Shown here in pieces: positions 20,888 through 32,962 of a stretch of 64,000 nt of DNA. The notes beneath the pieces were generated by a model, which worked only from the letters and a program-made list of their open reading frames with translations, searched no databases and was not told the origin of the DNA. Source of the stretch: Pyricularia pennisetigena (Eukaryota > Ascomycota > Sordariomycetes > Magnaporthales > Pyriculariaceae); the NCBI RefSeq assembly GCF_004337985.1, contig NC_043741.1, positions 4,936,140 through 5,000,139 of the forward strand, read 5' to 3'. Made by a program: the position numbers and the translations under genes. How positions within the stretch are numbered: position 1 is the stretch's first letter; every line of letters begins with the position of its first letter.

Positions 20888-23094
20888 GGCGGGCTGTTGT
20901 ACGTCGTCTGAACTTGGATTGTACACATCAAGATGTAAGTAACGTGTGTGAGAGTGCAGATGGCGTGGGGGGGAGTAGAAGTTGAGCCTTTCAGGACATC
21001 TGTTCACTCTGGATGGTAGGCGACATTTTTATACACATCCAAAGAATCCATCCCTCCCTCATATTCATCTATCCGTCCCGGCCAGGGTTCGTCCATCTCA
21101 TGGTACGCCAAGCAGCCGGAACAGCCGGGTACGAGTTTGGCCATCGCAAGTTTCTTCAAAGCTCGCTGCAGTCGTATCTTTCTACAGAGTCGGTTGAAAA
21201 AAAAAGGTCTGAAAGTATAAATGCCAAGAAACATTTGCATCTTCGTTGGATCTAGAAGAGTCGAACATGGGACTAGCGAGTTCGATCAGCTTCTCGCCTG
21301 CTCAGCCACCCGAGTTGTTATGTTGGAATACTAGTTCGCTCGCTGGAACACTCACGGGGTAGCGAGTCCAAAAATGTATCATCTACTGTAGCTTTCTGAG
21401 TTTTTGTTAAATACATCGGATGCGTCTCGATTTTGAAATACAGGGCTGATCGCACCTTAGCCGACGGGCTTGGTCTTTTCCCAAGTTGGGATGCATAACA
21501 AAACGGGAAGTCAAAATGGATGAGATGAAGCCTAGGACGTCCTTCAACATGCGTCAGGTTCGAGATACTAGGCACTCGATTCCGGCAAACCTAGCAAAGG
21601 CTACCTTGGACTTGTAGTCATTCACCCACCGGATTGAGCAAATCCGGCGAGCGTCAGCTCCTGCATTTGGACAAGTCAGCTTTTTTTGGCCATCCATCCC
21701 CCGGGGGGCTTACCAAAGCTACTGGACGACAGGCCAGCTCTCGTCGGATCTCTGAAAAGTTTGGCAAGTTTACTGGTAACGCTTTGAGGTCTAGACCGAT
21801 GGAAACTTTGGGTCCGGTGGAGGCTTTCGAACCAGACAGAGCCTCCTCGGTCAGACGGAAAGGGAAGGAAGCGGCATAGCATGTAACAATGTGTGATGGA
21901 TCTATACCGCTATAGCTGTGGACTGACACACGTTGCGATTTTTTTTTTTTTTTAAAGGAGCGATGGTGGTATTTTGATCTGGCCGATTTGTTAATATTTG
22001 ATTCAAAATGACATTCTCTGTAAGCAACGCGTCTACACGTCTGGTCTTGTTGTCTATGAACACAGGGAAATCCTACTCCTAGTCAAGCACAAGTGACGGT
22101 TGACAGGAGACCGACTATCCTGATCTATATCTAAATCTACTTTCTAGTCACTGGTAATTTCTCGTATTGCGAAAGTTAAAAAGATAATCTTAAAATCATC
22201 AAACAAGAAAACGGTTCCGACGGGTATTAGACAAAGGCTCTTCTAAGGCTACTCGGGAAGCACGCTCCGTTCCGTTAGCCTGATGGACTGTGTTGTCTCT
22301 CGGATCAAGCGCAGAAAGAAGAAGGCGTATAAGTTCGTCTCATCACGACACTCTTGTCTTTTTTTATATTCTCGAGCTTCAGCAAGTATGGTGAGGGGGA
22401 GAAGGGGTCGGGTCGGATTCCAGACCAGTCTAGTTGACCTGGTTTGAGGATACGAGCAACAGAGTTTTTAGAGGTCATCTGGAGCATTCTTCCTCAACTG
22501 CACAAGTCATTGGTTCGGCGACCCTTGATGCGGGCGGCTAATGCCCAGTCATGGAAGAAGATGAAGAAAAAAAAAAAAAAAAAAAAAAACCAACCAAAAC
22601 AGACGTCACCATGTGACCTTTTTATGCGAAGAGATGCTTCAAGAGCTACTGCTAGAGCAGAAGTTTGTTTCCGGCCAAGGGCGCGAGGCAACGCAAGTTG
22701 CTAAATCATTATCCTGCCTGAGCACCCGACGGAAAGCGCATGCTGTTGTTCTTGCGAGTGTGTGTCATGTTTACAATAATACGATTACTTATGAAAGAAA
22801 GCCTTGCCCAGTCCCTGTGTTGCGGTCTCGCCAAAGTCTATTCCTTCTGTCAAATCCAGACGGGCGGTGCCCGTTTGGTGTGGCTTGGGGGTGGGAATAA
22901 TCGAGGTCAAGGCGTGACCAGGTGTCCCCTCGCAGACTTGTGTTTCTTATTCAGACGCCCCCCCTTGACCGGGACGGTTTTGTCGATCTTGTTTTGTGGC
23001 TGTTGCGCTCTTGGGTCAACAGGTGGCTTTCGTTGGATGAGAGAGGATTTGCCTCGATGCACATATTCGTCCGATCTGAGCATGGGCCCTCTTT

Positions 23095-23097
<3 letters not shown>

Positions 23098-23127
<30 letters not shown>
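23098..23127. repeat. Poly-T tract, 30 bases
   Basis: Thirty T in intergenic DNA, followed by further T/C-rich sequence. Confidence 0.9.
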
Positions 23128-25737
23128 CTTTTCTTCGGGTTTCTTGTTGTTCTCGTCGTCCCCCTTGTCTGGTCCGCCACCACCCGGCGAGAAATTTTCC
23201 CGCCGGCCCGGCAGATGTTTTTTTTTTGTTGTTGTTGTTGTTCCAGTCCGCGTCTCGCCCGGGCCACTCGCCTGGCTCTATCTTGTACCTGCTTTGTCGC
23301 CCACATCACGAAAGATAAGATATACATTTAACCACGGAGGCCGGTCTTGCTCACTCCGAGTGACCCGAAAAAAATAATAAAAGTCTCATCCAACCTCAAA
23401 AGGGACGTCTCCGAATCCCGTGACACAAATTACGCTGCTGGGATCACTCAGTTGTTACAGGCGTGATTTCTTTTCCCCCTTTTCATAATGTAATTGAGGA
23501 AACACCTTGTGGCGAATATACGAGCAACAACCAAATCCAACAATCAGGCCGGCCCCATGTATGTTTGGCAGGCTGCGCCGCAGGGCCAAGAAAGAGTATG
23601 ATAATTATACTCTGTACAGTAAACGAGCGCACATCACATCGTGAGGCTGGCGGTCGTTTCGTTTGAATGAACAATCGTCAAGTGACGTCAGTTTTGGATT
23701 GAGATATTTCCGAGGGCTGCGTCTCCTAATTAACCTTGCTTTTTAGATCTAATGGCTGCGGAATTTCTCGATTAATTTCGCGCAGAGAAGCATGTTTCGA
23801 TTCTTTTTCTTTTTTCCGCCGCTTAGTCTCTTTTTGTTCATAGTAAAATTGACACTTTTCCCCAAGGTTTTTGACCAACGGCAAAACAACGACCGAGCGA
23901 GAACCCGATGTGCTCACTCGCCACTTTGGTGGACATGGACAGGAGAGGGCCTGAGGCCGTGTTCAGTAATGATACCGTAGAAACAAGTAAACCAAACTTG
24001 GCCCTTGATTGTCGCGACGGTTGGAACGCAAATAAAAGCTTATCTCGAATGTCCCGTGCCAATCTTCTACGACTACTTTGGATTTTCTTTCGGATATAGC
24101 TGTCGGTTGGTCAGTGAAGAAAGTCACATGGCATCCATAGATAGTCAACTTGAGATAGATACTTACGAATTTAGCTTTTTGTTGCCTTGGCAAAACTGTC
24201 ATGAGCACGCGGCATCAAACCCCCGAAAAAAAACCACGAGCGAAGACTTTGCTTGACGATGCTGGAGCAGGTAGAAGCGGATGCCGAACGGAACGAACCC
24301 CATGGTTCAACTGTGGAGCCGAAAAGGGGGCCCTCGTTTGATCGCCGGTTATAGTGTGGATAAATTGCACAGGCACTAGCGAACGACAGGTTGGAGAATC
24401 TGGGAACCGGCGTGCAGATTGCCACCCCTCCAGACATCCATTTTTGGATAACCCTTGTTTGATGTTGGTGCTTTTGGTGCTTTTGTGTTTTTTTTTTTTT
24501 TTTTCGCAATGGAAAAGAAGAAACCCGAAGGTTTTGGCGAGGAGGTAACCTGCCAAGGCACCCCGCAGGAGCAAATGATGGGCAAGCCAAACACGCTTTT
24601 ATTAGATAGGGTTATTTGGCTCGGCATCGAGATGGACTATTGATTGGGTTTCTTGGGTTTCTTGTCCTTATTTTTCTCTCTCTTGTGGGTAGGATCTAGA
24701 TCTCTCTTCCTGTCCACAATTCAAATCGGGCAGTACCATTTGCTCGCTCGCTGCGCGCGGAACCGATGGCCACGTCGTATGTACAGTAGAATAGGGGAGA
24801 CGTATTTAATTATGGTTTTACTATTGATGGACAAGATCGCCCGGTATAGTAAACAAACCCCCCCTGAGCTTGCTTGATTTACTCTGTATATTATGCTCTA
24901 TCGAAGCTCATTTGTGGACATGTAAACAAAACAGCTCCGTCCATCCGTACATAAATTGTGCAGACACCAAAAACCATCTCATCGAGTTCAATTAAGACAG
25001 ATGACGGAATTATGTTCAGTTGGTGTGTGATTGATTAATTAATTGGACGTGGAGTTGTGCTGAATTTACTTGAAGTCAAGCTCATTGCTTTGTGACAACC
25101 TTAGCCACGTTGCTGATTGTCGCGTCTGTACGTCACTTTGGATGGGCAGTCAGTCGTTGACAATGAGCAAGCTGCTGATGTAAATAGAGTATTATAGATA
25201 TAGATGTGTCAATATGGCAGATCACGACCATCAAACTTGTACCTATTTTGGATGGCAATTGCAGACCAGACCAGACCAAACCAGACCTGCAGCATATCAT
25301 TACTTAACTACTGTTGTTGCTGCATGCACAATCCGACCACAATGTATGTATTTAGGTAGTTTAACTAACAAGCTTTTTGGCCATTACAACACTGCAGCGC
25401 AGTGGGTGTTACCGCACCCTGTTGTGTGTGTCATCCCAAATCACGGCCTGTTCAAAACCTCCCCTTGGCATCGCCGTTGCGACTGTCCAGAAGATCAAAC
25501 GACATGCTGTTCCTAGGCCGTAAGGCACCGCTGGTATATTTTGATTGTTTAGGGCGTCATTGAGACGTCGCTGGTAACGGCAAGGGATCAAGTGGGGCCC
25601 TTAGCCCAATCACGTTGCCCGCAGTGGTACCCCTTTACCCCAGTCTGCCAAGCTGTCGCAGAACATCTCCACCGTTGAAACCAAGGGTTCCAAGCGACAA
25701 AGTGGGCTGGCTCATCACAATGTAGAGTGAGAGGGAG

Positions 25738-25773
<36 letters not shown>
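25738..25773. repeat. Poly-A tract, 36 bases
   Basis: Thirty-six uninterrupted A in intergenic DNA, the same length as the tract at 15733-15768. Confidence 0.9.
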
Positions 25774-25775
<2 letters not shown>

Positions 25776-26410
25776 ATGAGGGAATGGCGTTGGAAACAGG
25801 GGGCAAGGATTAGCATCAAATGCGAGGGGAGGGCCTGATAAACATATCGATCAGTGCTTTGTGGTTTTCTTTTCTTGGCGAACAATTCCTGCGAACCCCT
25901 TTCCATGCAAACCCGTTCGTTTCTTTTGTCCATCCTCTTTTCTTTCCATGGACTTGAGGCCAAGGGTGATCTTTCGAATAGGGTCCATCGTTACGGACAG
26001 CTCGATGGCGTGATTCCCTTTCGTGTGTTATTCCCTTCTCTCGTTCCGCTTCATCTTTTTTTTTTCTCGTCTCTTTTACCCGCTTCTCTTCTTTATTTTT
26101 TTTTTTTATTATTTTTTTCTTGGGTTCTTGTGTACGAACAACCCGGCGGCAGGGTCCGCATCGTCATTCTTCCAACTCCCAGGCGGATCATAGCTTTTTG
26201 GTCTGTTGTGGTCCGGGACCTCGCAGCGAGCTTTTTCTTTTTCTTTTACTCAAGATCAACATCGAAATCGATCTCAAAACCTTCAAAACTTGTTCTCGAT
26301 GACGTTAGCTTCCTTGGACTGAACAGAGCAGGTTCTGTTGAGGGGAGGGGTAGTTTTTGGGCCGTAAACGACCGATCGATTCGCGAATCAGCTACTCGAA
26401 TATCAACAAG

Positions 26411-28797
26411 ATGGAGGGCAACTTCAGGTTGAGGCGTACGCGCGTGGCGCGCGGCGTGATGGATTTGGACATGGAGGCGTTGAGGAAAAGGCAGGAACAG
26501 CGCATGGGAATCAAAGATGAATCTCTCTCGGCGAGGTCCTCACCCGGCTCGGGCAAGTCGACAGGCAAATCAACAGGCAAATCAACAGGCCGGGATTCTC
26601 CGGATACGCCAGAATTCACAAGGCGGCCACCAGCCGCTAGGCCGTCGGCTGGACAGCCCCTGCGTCTTGTGCCTCCGCCGGCAGCGTCGTCGTCCATTCC
26701 TCCGCCGCTAGCACTGGCTCCGGAAATTCCCCCGGCGTCCACCCGTGCTTCAAGTGCTGCAAGGCCCGAAATCACCGAGCCCCCGTCCAGAACGAAGCTT
26801 TCGCCGCCGCGCATCACAACGACTGCTTTCTCGCTGCCGCCGCCCGTGAACAATGCCGGGTCACCACTGTCATCCAAGAGCCCGGACACGCCCCAGTCGA
26901 CCAAGGTGTCGTCGTTTCCGTCCTCGACTCAGCCGGCCACGACGACGAGCTCAGGCTCCACGTCTATTCCCTCATCATCATTACCACCAGCCACCTCTTC
27001 AGCCTCGCCCGCTCCGACGTTCAAGACAAGCGCTGCAGCCTCTAGCGCTGCACCTACCCGAAATCCCGTCGAAACCGCCACTTCAGGAGTGGCACCACCC
27101 CCGCCGCCCCCATTTTCGAACTCCAGGGGAGGTTCTAGCGCTGGAACGACTGCTGGAACGACTGGCCGCAGCTCCATGTTGACCATGACAATTTCGAGCG
27201 CAGCCACTTCACAGCCAGGCTCGACAGTGCCACTTGTACCGGCTCCCACCAGGACGCCGGCGCCGTCCGTCGATTATTCCTCGGGAATGCCCGTGGCCAC
27301 CGGACCCGAGCCAAAGCCAACCGACATGTCTTCGAGTGTCCGGCCCACTCAGACCGCAGCGCCTCCTCCTTTGGTTCCTGTAGGTACCGGAGGCTCTGGC
27401 TCTGGTTCTGGAAACAACTCTGGCGCCATGGCCGGCATTACGGTCGGCACAATCGGTAGGTGGTCCCCCCTCCCCTCCCCCAACCCTGGTGTTTTAGCCG
27501 TTTCGTGCAAGGGGCAGTATGTGAAGGATATGCTAACTAACTCTCTTTTTTTTTCTGCAAAAAAACAGCTGGTGTTGGCATGTTTGCTGCCCTCATCTTC
27601 TTTTTCTACAAGAAATACAAGCGACGACAATTCCTCGAAACGTCTTATGTGGACGGCTCCCGTGACGGACCCGGCGGGCCGAAGCAGGCAAGCATATTTA
27701 CCACCATCCAGGAGCGCTTCCACACCATCGCCGCCCCGGTATCGGCCCGCATCGGCGAAATCAAGGAGAAGGGCTTGGGCGGTGGCAACAACGGCAGCCA
27801 GGCGCGGGGTGTGGCCGGAGGCGCGGCCGCCGGGGCAGCAGTCGGTGGCGTCGCGGGTGGTGGTGCGGCGGCGGCGGCGGCCAACGTCGACGCCAAGACG
27901 CAGTCGCAGATCATCAACGAGATGTTCCAGGCTGCGTTCGCGGCCGAGAACGGCATGGGCGATGGCGAGTCGGCCTACGGCGGCAGCGAATACCCGGCCG
28001 ACAAGACCATGTACTACGGACAGCAGGAGATCCCTCAGGGCAGCATCCGAGAGTCGATGAGCAAGTGGCTGCGCGCGAGCAGCATCAACCCGCTGCAGCA
28101 GAACCCGGCGCGAGACTCGTCGCAGTCGCGGTTCACGGCTCCCTCCTGGACGCGATCGGAGCGGTCGTCGACGACGTCGTCCATGCTGAGCGAGGGCGAC
28201 GGCGTCACCAGCGGCGTCAACAGCGGCCTCTTCCCGCCGGGCTTCCGCCCCGCCTCTCCGCTCGCGCCTCCGGTGCCCCCGATCCCGCAGGCGGCCAACA
28301 TGCAGTCGCGATGGTCCGAGTCGACCCGCGCAGCGCCCGACACGCCCCGGGCGCCCTCGATGCTGCAGGTGCCCAACATGCAGTCGCGGTGGTCGGCGTC
28401 GACGCGCGCCCCGCCAGACACGCCCTCCATGCCGGCACCGCCGCCGCCGCCGCCGCAGCAGCAGCCCAACATGCAGTCGCGGTGGTCCGAGTCGACGCGC
28501 GCCCCGCTCGAGACGCCGTCCATGTCCCACGACAGCCTCTACAGCATGTACAGGCGCGACACGCAGATCAGCGGCGCCACGGACAGCGTCGTGCCCGACG
28601 TCCCCGAGTGGTGGAGGACCGAGCAGCAGAGAGCCAGCAGCAACGCGCTCGGCTCCGCCCTCATGAGCGCCGGCCTGTCCACGCCGTCCAGCAGCGCCTC
28701 CGACGCCCACCTGTCGCTCAAGCAGCCCGTTCCCGAGCTCCCGCGCGGCCCGAACCAGGATATCGCGGCTAGGCTTGAGGATCAGGGGAGGATGTGA
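26411..28797 (+). CDS. Single-pass membrane protein with Ser/Pro/Thr-rich stalk and repeat motif tail
   Basis: Two exons (26411-27455 and 27569-28797; donor GTAGGT, acceptor AACAG) give 757 residues. The N-terminus is basic (RLRRTRVARG) and has no signal peptide. Residues 50-335 are rich in Ser, Pro and Thr. A Gly/Ser linker then leads into one membrane helix (about 343-362) that the intron splits, with KKYKRR right after it as a stop-transfer signal. The tail, about 390 residues, holds a Gly/Ala-rich stretch and three copies of NMQSRWS-x-STRA-xx-[D/E]-TP (within about 590-690). The layout recalls fungal wall-stress sensors (Mid2/Wsc type) but lacks their Cys domain and signal peptide. I do not recognise a named family. 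The next in-frame upstream codon able to start is a TTG, so the ATG at 26411 is preferred. Confidence 0.78.
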
Positions 28798-30675
28798 AAA
28801 AGGGGGGTTTATATGGTGTGTTAGGGGGGGGCGATACAGTTGTGAGACTGGGTAATTAGGTTTTTTTTTTTCCTGTCCGGCGATTGATGAGGCATGACCT
28901 TTTGCTTTTTCGAATCTCGTTTAGATTCTGAACAAAAGGGCTTCCTCTCGACCGTAAAATAGCATACTATTAAACTATTGGCTGCGCGAGCTCCTGGTTG
29001 ACGCTTCTATATAACTCTGTATATATGCTTTGGTAAATACATATATTAGTGCAGTCTTGGCGTACGCCTTGCTGGAAAGACTTGGTGTGTTTTCTCTGTC
29101 TTTTGTGAAAAATATGTGGCGGCCCCCTGTACTCATCTACCTGTCTTTCCGGCCGGCCACCTTACGCAACTCACCCGAGCAACATTGGACACTATATCGT
29201 CATCCCATGTGCTTGAGAATTCCTGGCACCACCATGGGTTGACAGGAGACAGAACGAGAAGAGATTTAAACACAGTGGATTGAGAGCCTGGTAGGTGTTG
29301 CTGATGGCGGTTCGCTACCCAGCGAAAATTAATATCGGGTTTGCTGCGTTGAGCAGCGGCGGAGCATGGTTCTGGCATGGAAAGGATCATGGTGCGGTTT
29401 TGAACGATTTAAAGGCCGCTCGGGTGGTTTGAGTTGACCTCGTATAAGTGTGAGCGTGGTGGTCGTAGATGGCCCTGTTTGATGAGATATTTCGTATTTG
29501 TGTGTGGGTAGGTTGCTTTTCCATGCCTTCTTTTTCAATCCGATATCGAACAACGTTTGTTGCCAAGATGGGCGGTAATACTACTTCAGTGCAAAATTAG
29601 CCAGGGCTCTGCGGAGATCTCAACATTATTCTCCGAATTAGAGTTGGGTAGTTAAAGAGTTGATTGTGGAGTCTTTACAGATAACTTGGTCATTTTTGAG
29701 CTCCTTTTTCATTTCCCTCAGAACCGCCACAAGAATAGACAGCGACAGTATATATCTACAGACAAGCTGATACAGTAGACTAAAGAGACGTCGACTTCAC
29801 TAGTAATGAGCAGAAACGTGATCAATCTTCACGTGATAGACGTAGTCGAGTCTTAAAAATAGAGACGGGCCCAGGTCTCCTCTGTGGCGCTGGACGATCC
29901 CATTAAATATTAAATGCGAAACCGAGGCTGGGCTGGCGTAAATCGCCAAACCTCAATTGGATGACCAATAAATACCGAGAAGAAGCAAGAGAAAAAGAGT
30001 CCTAGACATCCAGCTGAGTTGCGTCAACGCATTGAGCCAACAAAGCCAAGCTATCTGCAGCTCAGCTCCGTTGAACACGCCACGATTGATTACATGGCAG
30101 AACTTTTTCTTTCTGCCATGAAGCCATCGCCAACTGCTGTGCACTGCCTGTGCCATGGCAACATCAGGCCCCCTACCCACACCACGGTGGCGTAGGGGTG
30201 GTTGGCTGCACCTCGTCACGATGTTTGAGACACAAAGGTGCTGTCGTCACATTTTTTTTGGTGTCGATTCGACAGTGACTCTGTCTGCAGCGGGTTCTGT
30301 TTCGTTTCTTCTAGCAGACCGGCCCGAAAGGATCCAATACCTGCCGCTGGCGATGGCGAGCAATTTTCCCACCATCGAGGTGGGAAAAGCAACCGAATCG
30401 ATCCGGATACGTAAGAATAGAGGCTGAAGTTTGTTTTCTTCTTTTCGGGTTCCATCTCCTCGTCATGTTCTAGACTACGCACTTTGATTCTGCAGCTTGC
30501 GTATATAACCGCCAAACTGCAGCCTGTTTGAGAGACGTTCTAGCCCGCCTTTTTTTTTTCCAACAACAAACAGCTCGCATCTTCAGAGTCTCTCCTCTAT
30601 AGGCTTCTTTTCGTGCCTCCTACCAACATCGAACCTTTTCGACCATTTGTGAAGAAAGCCATACACATCTCCACA
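28798..30675. other. Intergenic region, no gene seen
   Basis: Spacer of 1.9 kb between two plus-strand genes. Open frames are short and unsupported. The last 100 bases are pyrimidine-rich and probably the leader of the gene starting at 30676. Confidence 0.6.
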
Positions 30676-31317
30676 ATGAAGACCACTCAGATCCTTGCCG
30701 TCCTTGGCTTCGCCTCCATGGCTCTTGCCCAGTCTTCCTCGGGGACACACATTCCTGCTTGCAACGCCGCCATTGACCCGTAAGTCCACTCTCAGGGGGG
30801 GTTTGGTGTCCCCAAGCTACCAAAACTACTCTCCAGTCTATACACCCGCCCACCTTGCTAACACGCCCCCCCGCCCGCTGTTTTTCCCACCCCCACTCTC
30901 AGGAGCTGCCAACCCACCAGCGCCCACGCAGGCACCTCTGCCGCCGCGACTCCGACGGGGACGGTTGCCCAGACGTCCGCCAGCGGCACAGCAAGCGGCT
31001 CCAAGACGGGCTCGGGCTCGGGCTCTTCTGCTGCCACGGGCTCCGCCAGCACCGGAAACGGAACCTCTGCCCGCCCGTCCAGCCAGGCCTCTGGTGCCGC
31101 GCCGCCCGCCTCCAACGGCGTCGTCGTCACCGCCACCGCCGTCCTGTCGGTGACGTCCACGGCGGCCGCCAACACCCCGGCCCGCGGTGGTAATGGCGGC
31201 GGCGTCGGCGGCGGCAGCCCGACTGTCACCGCGACGCAGCCCGGCCAGTCCAACGGTGGCGCGCGCCTCGGTCTCGGTGCCGCTGTTGCGGTTGCTGGTG
31301 CTCTGTTCGCTCTGTAA
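30676..31317 (+). CDS. Small Ser/Gly/Ala-rich GPI-type cell-wall protein
   Basis: Two exons (30676-30779 and 30903-31317) give 172 residues. The donor is GTAAGT; a GCTAACA branch point precedes the acceptor CTCTCAG. Residues 1-18 are a signal peptide (MKTTQILAVLGFASMALA). The mature part has only two Cys (in HIPACNAA and PSCQ), which the intron splits, and then a Ser/Thr/Gly/Ala-rich region likely to be O-glycosylated. The end, GARLGLGAAVAVAGALFAL, is a hydrophobic tail typical of GPI attachment. No enzyme motif is seen. It is most likely a small mannoprotein of the wall; no closer identification is possible. Confidence 0.75.
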
Positions 31318-32962
31318 ATCTTTTTTTTTTCCCTTTTGATATCTTCTGACAGGATGAGGGAAAACAAAAGAGGAGACCTTGGAATATCTTATGACTGTAT
31401 GCGATATAACTGATTTGGGGGTTCGTTTCGATTAAGGGAGAGGTGAAGAAGGGTTAAACAGGCCTACATTCGACAGCCCACTTGTACATTCTTTGATACC
31501 ACATCATGGCAGCAATTTACTATTAATTCAACAAACTGCATTTCCATAGGTGAATCAACTACTGTTTAGACGCTGTAGAACACTAGGCATGCACCTGGTG
31601 TGATTTTAAAGCCAAGCGTTCAAAGCAAATAAACCAAAATTCAGCACACCACGGCAGAGGCAACGGACATTGTATCCCTTGGGATGGACTGGTCACTTGC
31701 CCACCACCCCTTGGAAGTTGCATGTTAGTCAGCGATATGTTGGGCGGTTGATTTGTTTCTGGTTCAGCGAGAGGGAAAAAAAGAAAAAAAAAAACCAGTT
31801 TTTCGGACAAGTTGTCAAAAAGATCGATTACTATTCTCGCACCTCTCTTTATTTATTTATTTTTTATTTGACACATAAAAAGTCGACAACTCCGCGCGCA
31901 AATGCGGACATCACCGCCAGGTTGAGTTGTCTGGTGGTTCTTGGCGCTGACCTTAGCGCGGCCATCAAGGTGCGCACCTGCAATATGCCCCCCTCCCGAT
32001 TGGGCAGTGGGACGAACCAGTCGGCCATCAAGGTTCTCAATCCGCACTTGGCGCCCACTTTGAAGAGGGTCTCTTTTTTCTTTTCTTTTTCGTCATTCTT
32101 GCTCTTTTACCATTCATTCCCATTCTTTTGTTCGAATTTACTATGGTTTTATTGGAGGGGATGTAGGGGCCTTGGCAAAAAGTGCGCGAAAAAAAAAAGG
32201 CTTGTATCCGTCCGTCTTGATCAAGAATTACTTCCCTCTCTGTGCCAAGTTCCTGTGGGTAAGGTAGGTAGAGTACAGAAGATTCAGGAGGGGTTAGATC
32301 TCGTTGAAGAATAATCTCTTAACCCCCTCTACGACGTCCTCGTGTACACTGCAGTCCTGTCTGACACTACTTGCGCCGGGCTGAATCTTGTTTTTTTTTT
32401 TTTTTTTTCTTTCCTACACAATATCCCGTGCCTCTGCGGAAGTTTAGTTGTTGCAGAAAAAATCTTAAACCTTAGTGTCACGTCCACTTCCATGGTAAAT
32501 TATTTGGGAAAAGTCTCCTCAAGTCGTTCTGTCCCTGTTCCCGCATTATTGTGCCATATTTTAGCTCAAAAGAGACTGAGAGCCGAAATCCGACGACCCA
32601 CATAAGTCTCTGTTCGAGTTTTCTCTCTCGTCTTCTTTTTGGCATGGGTGAGTGACTATCAAGGTGCGCAACAAGATCGAGGAGCCCTACGGCCCAAGCA
32701 TCTGTCCGCCATACCCAGCCTGCTGCCGTCACCAACCCACCTCTCTCCCCCTCTTTCCTGTTCTCCGGCTCTGAGTTCCGCTCGCGCATTTAAATGCGAG
32801 ATTATTCTAACCTACTTCTTATTTGCTGAAACTAGTCAGGACCTTCATCGAACCTGCATGCCAAAGTCGTCGGAAACCCGACTCCCGCAGCAGCTGTTAC
32901 CCGTCTCGCAGGACACCTGGCACAGACACGGAAGCTAGCTTTCCCTGACGTTCGACAAAAGA
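31318..32962. other. Intergenic region containing the zinc-transporter promoter
   Basis: No gene is supported. Besides a T tract at 32391-32408 it holds the cluster of possible zinc-response and pH-response sites described as a separate feature. Confidence 0.6.
31940..32176 (+). promoter_or_regulatory. Candidate zinc/pH-response site cluster upstream of the ZIP gene
   Basis: Within 237 bases I see three copies of CTTGGC (reverse of the PacC consensus GCCARG) at 31940-31945, 32047-32052 and 32171-32176, and two copies of CAAGGT at 31966-31971 and 32029-32034. The first CAAGGT is part of the perfect palindrome AGGTGCGCACCT (31968-31979). A third CAAGGT stands at 32660-32665, again followed by GCGC. 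The half-site AAGGT matches the yeast Zap1 element (ACCTTNAAGGT) and, as I recall, the Aspergillus ZafA motif. Binding is inferred, not shown. Confidence 0.45.

Larger units (their letters stand above)
20888..26410. other. 5.5 kb without a supported gene
   Basis: Open frames here are short, Phe/Lys-rich or overlapping on both strands, and none has recognisable domains. Long homopolymers lie at 22567-22587 (A), 23098-23127 (T) and 25738-25773 (A), and there is a GTT microsatellite at 23226-23243. The right end (about 26040-26400) is T-rich and probably is the promoter and leader of the membrane-protein gene starting at 26411. A fast-evolving small gene cannot be excluded. Confidence 0.55.

Noticed and set aside
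22560..22590. Lys-rich small protein frame
   Set aside because: The Lys run comes from a homopolymer, and nothing else in the frame looks coding.
25214..25516. 100-codon ATG frame with several Cys and His
   Set aside because: No signal peptide, no domain and AT-rich codons unlike neighbouring genes; kept out for lack of support.
27349..28710. 453-codon minus-strand frame
   Set aside because: Arg/Gly-rich antisense shadow of the membrane-protein tail.
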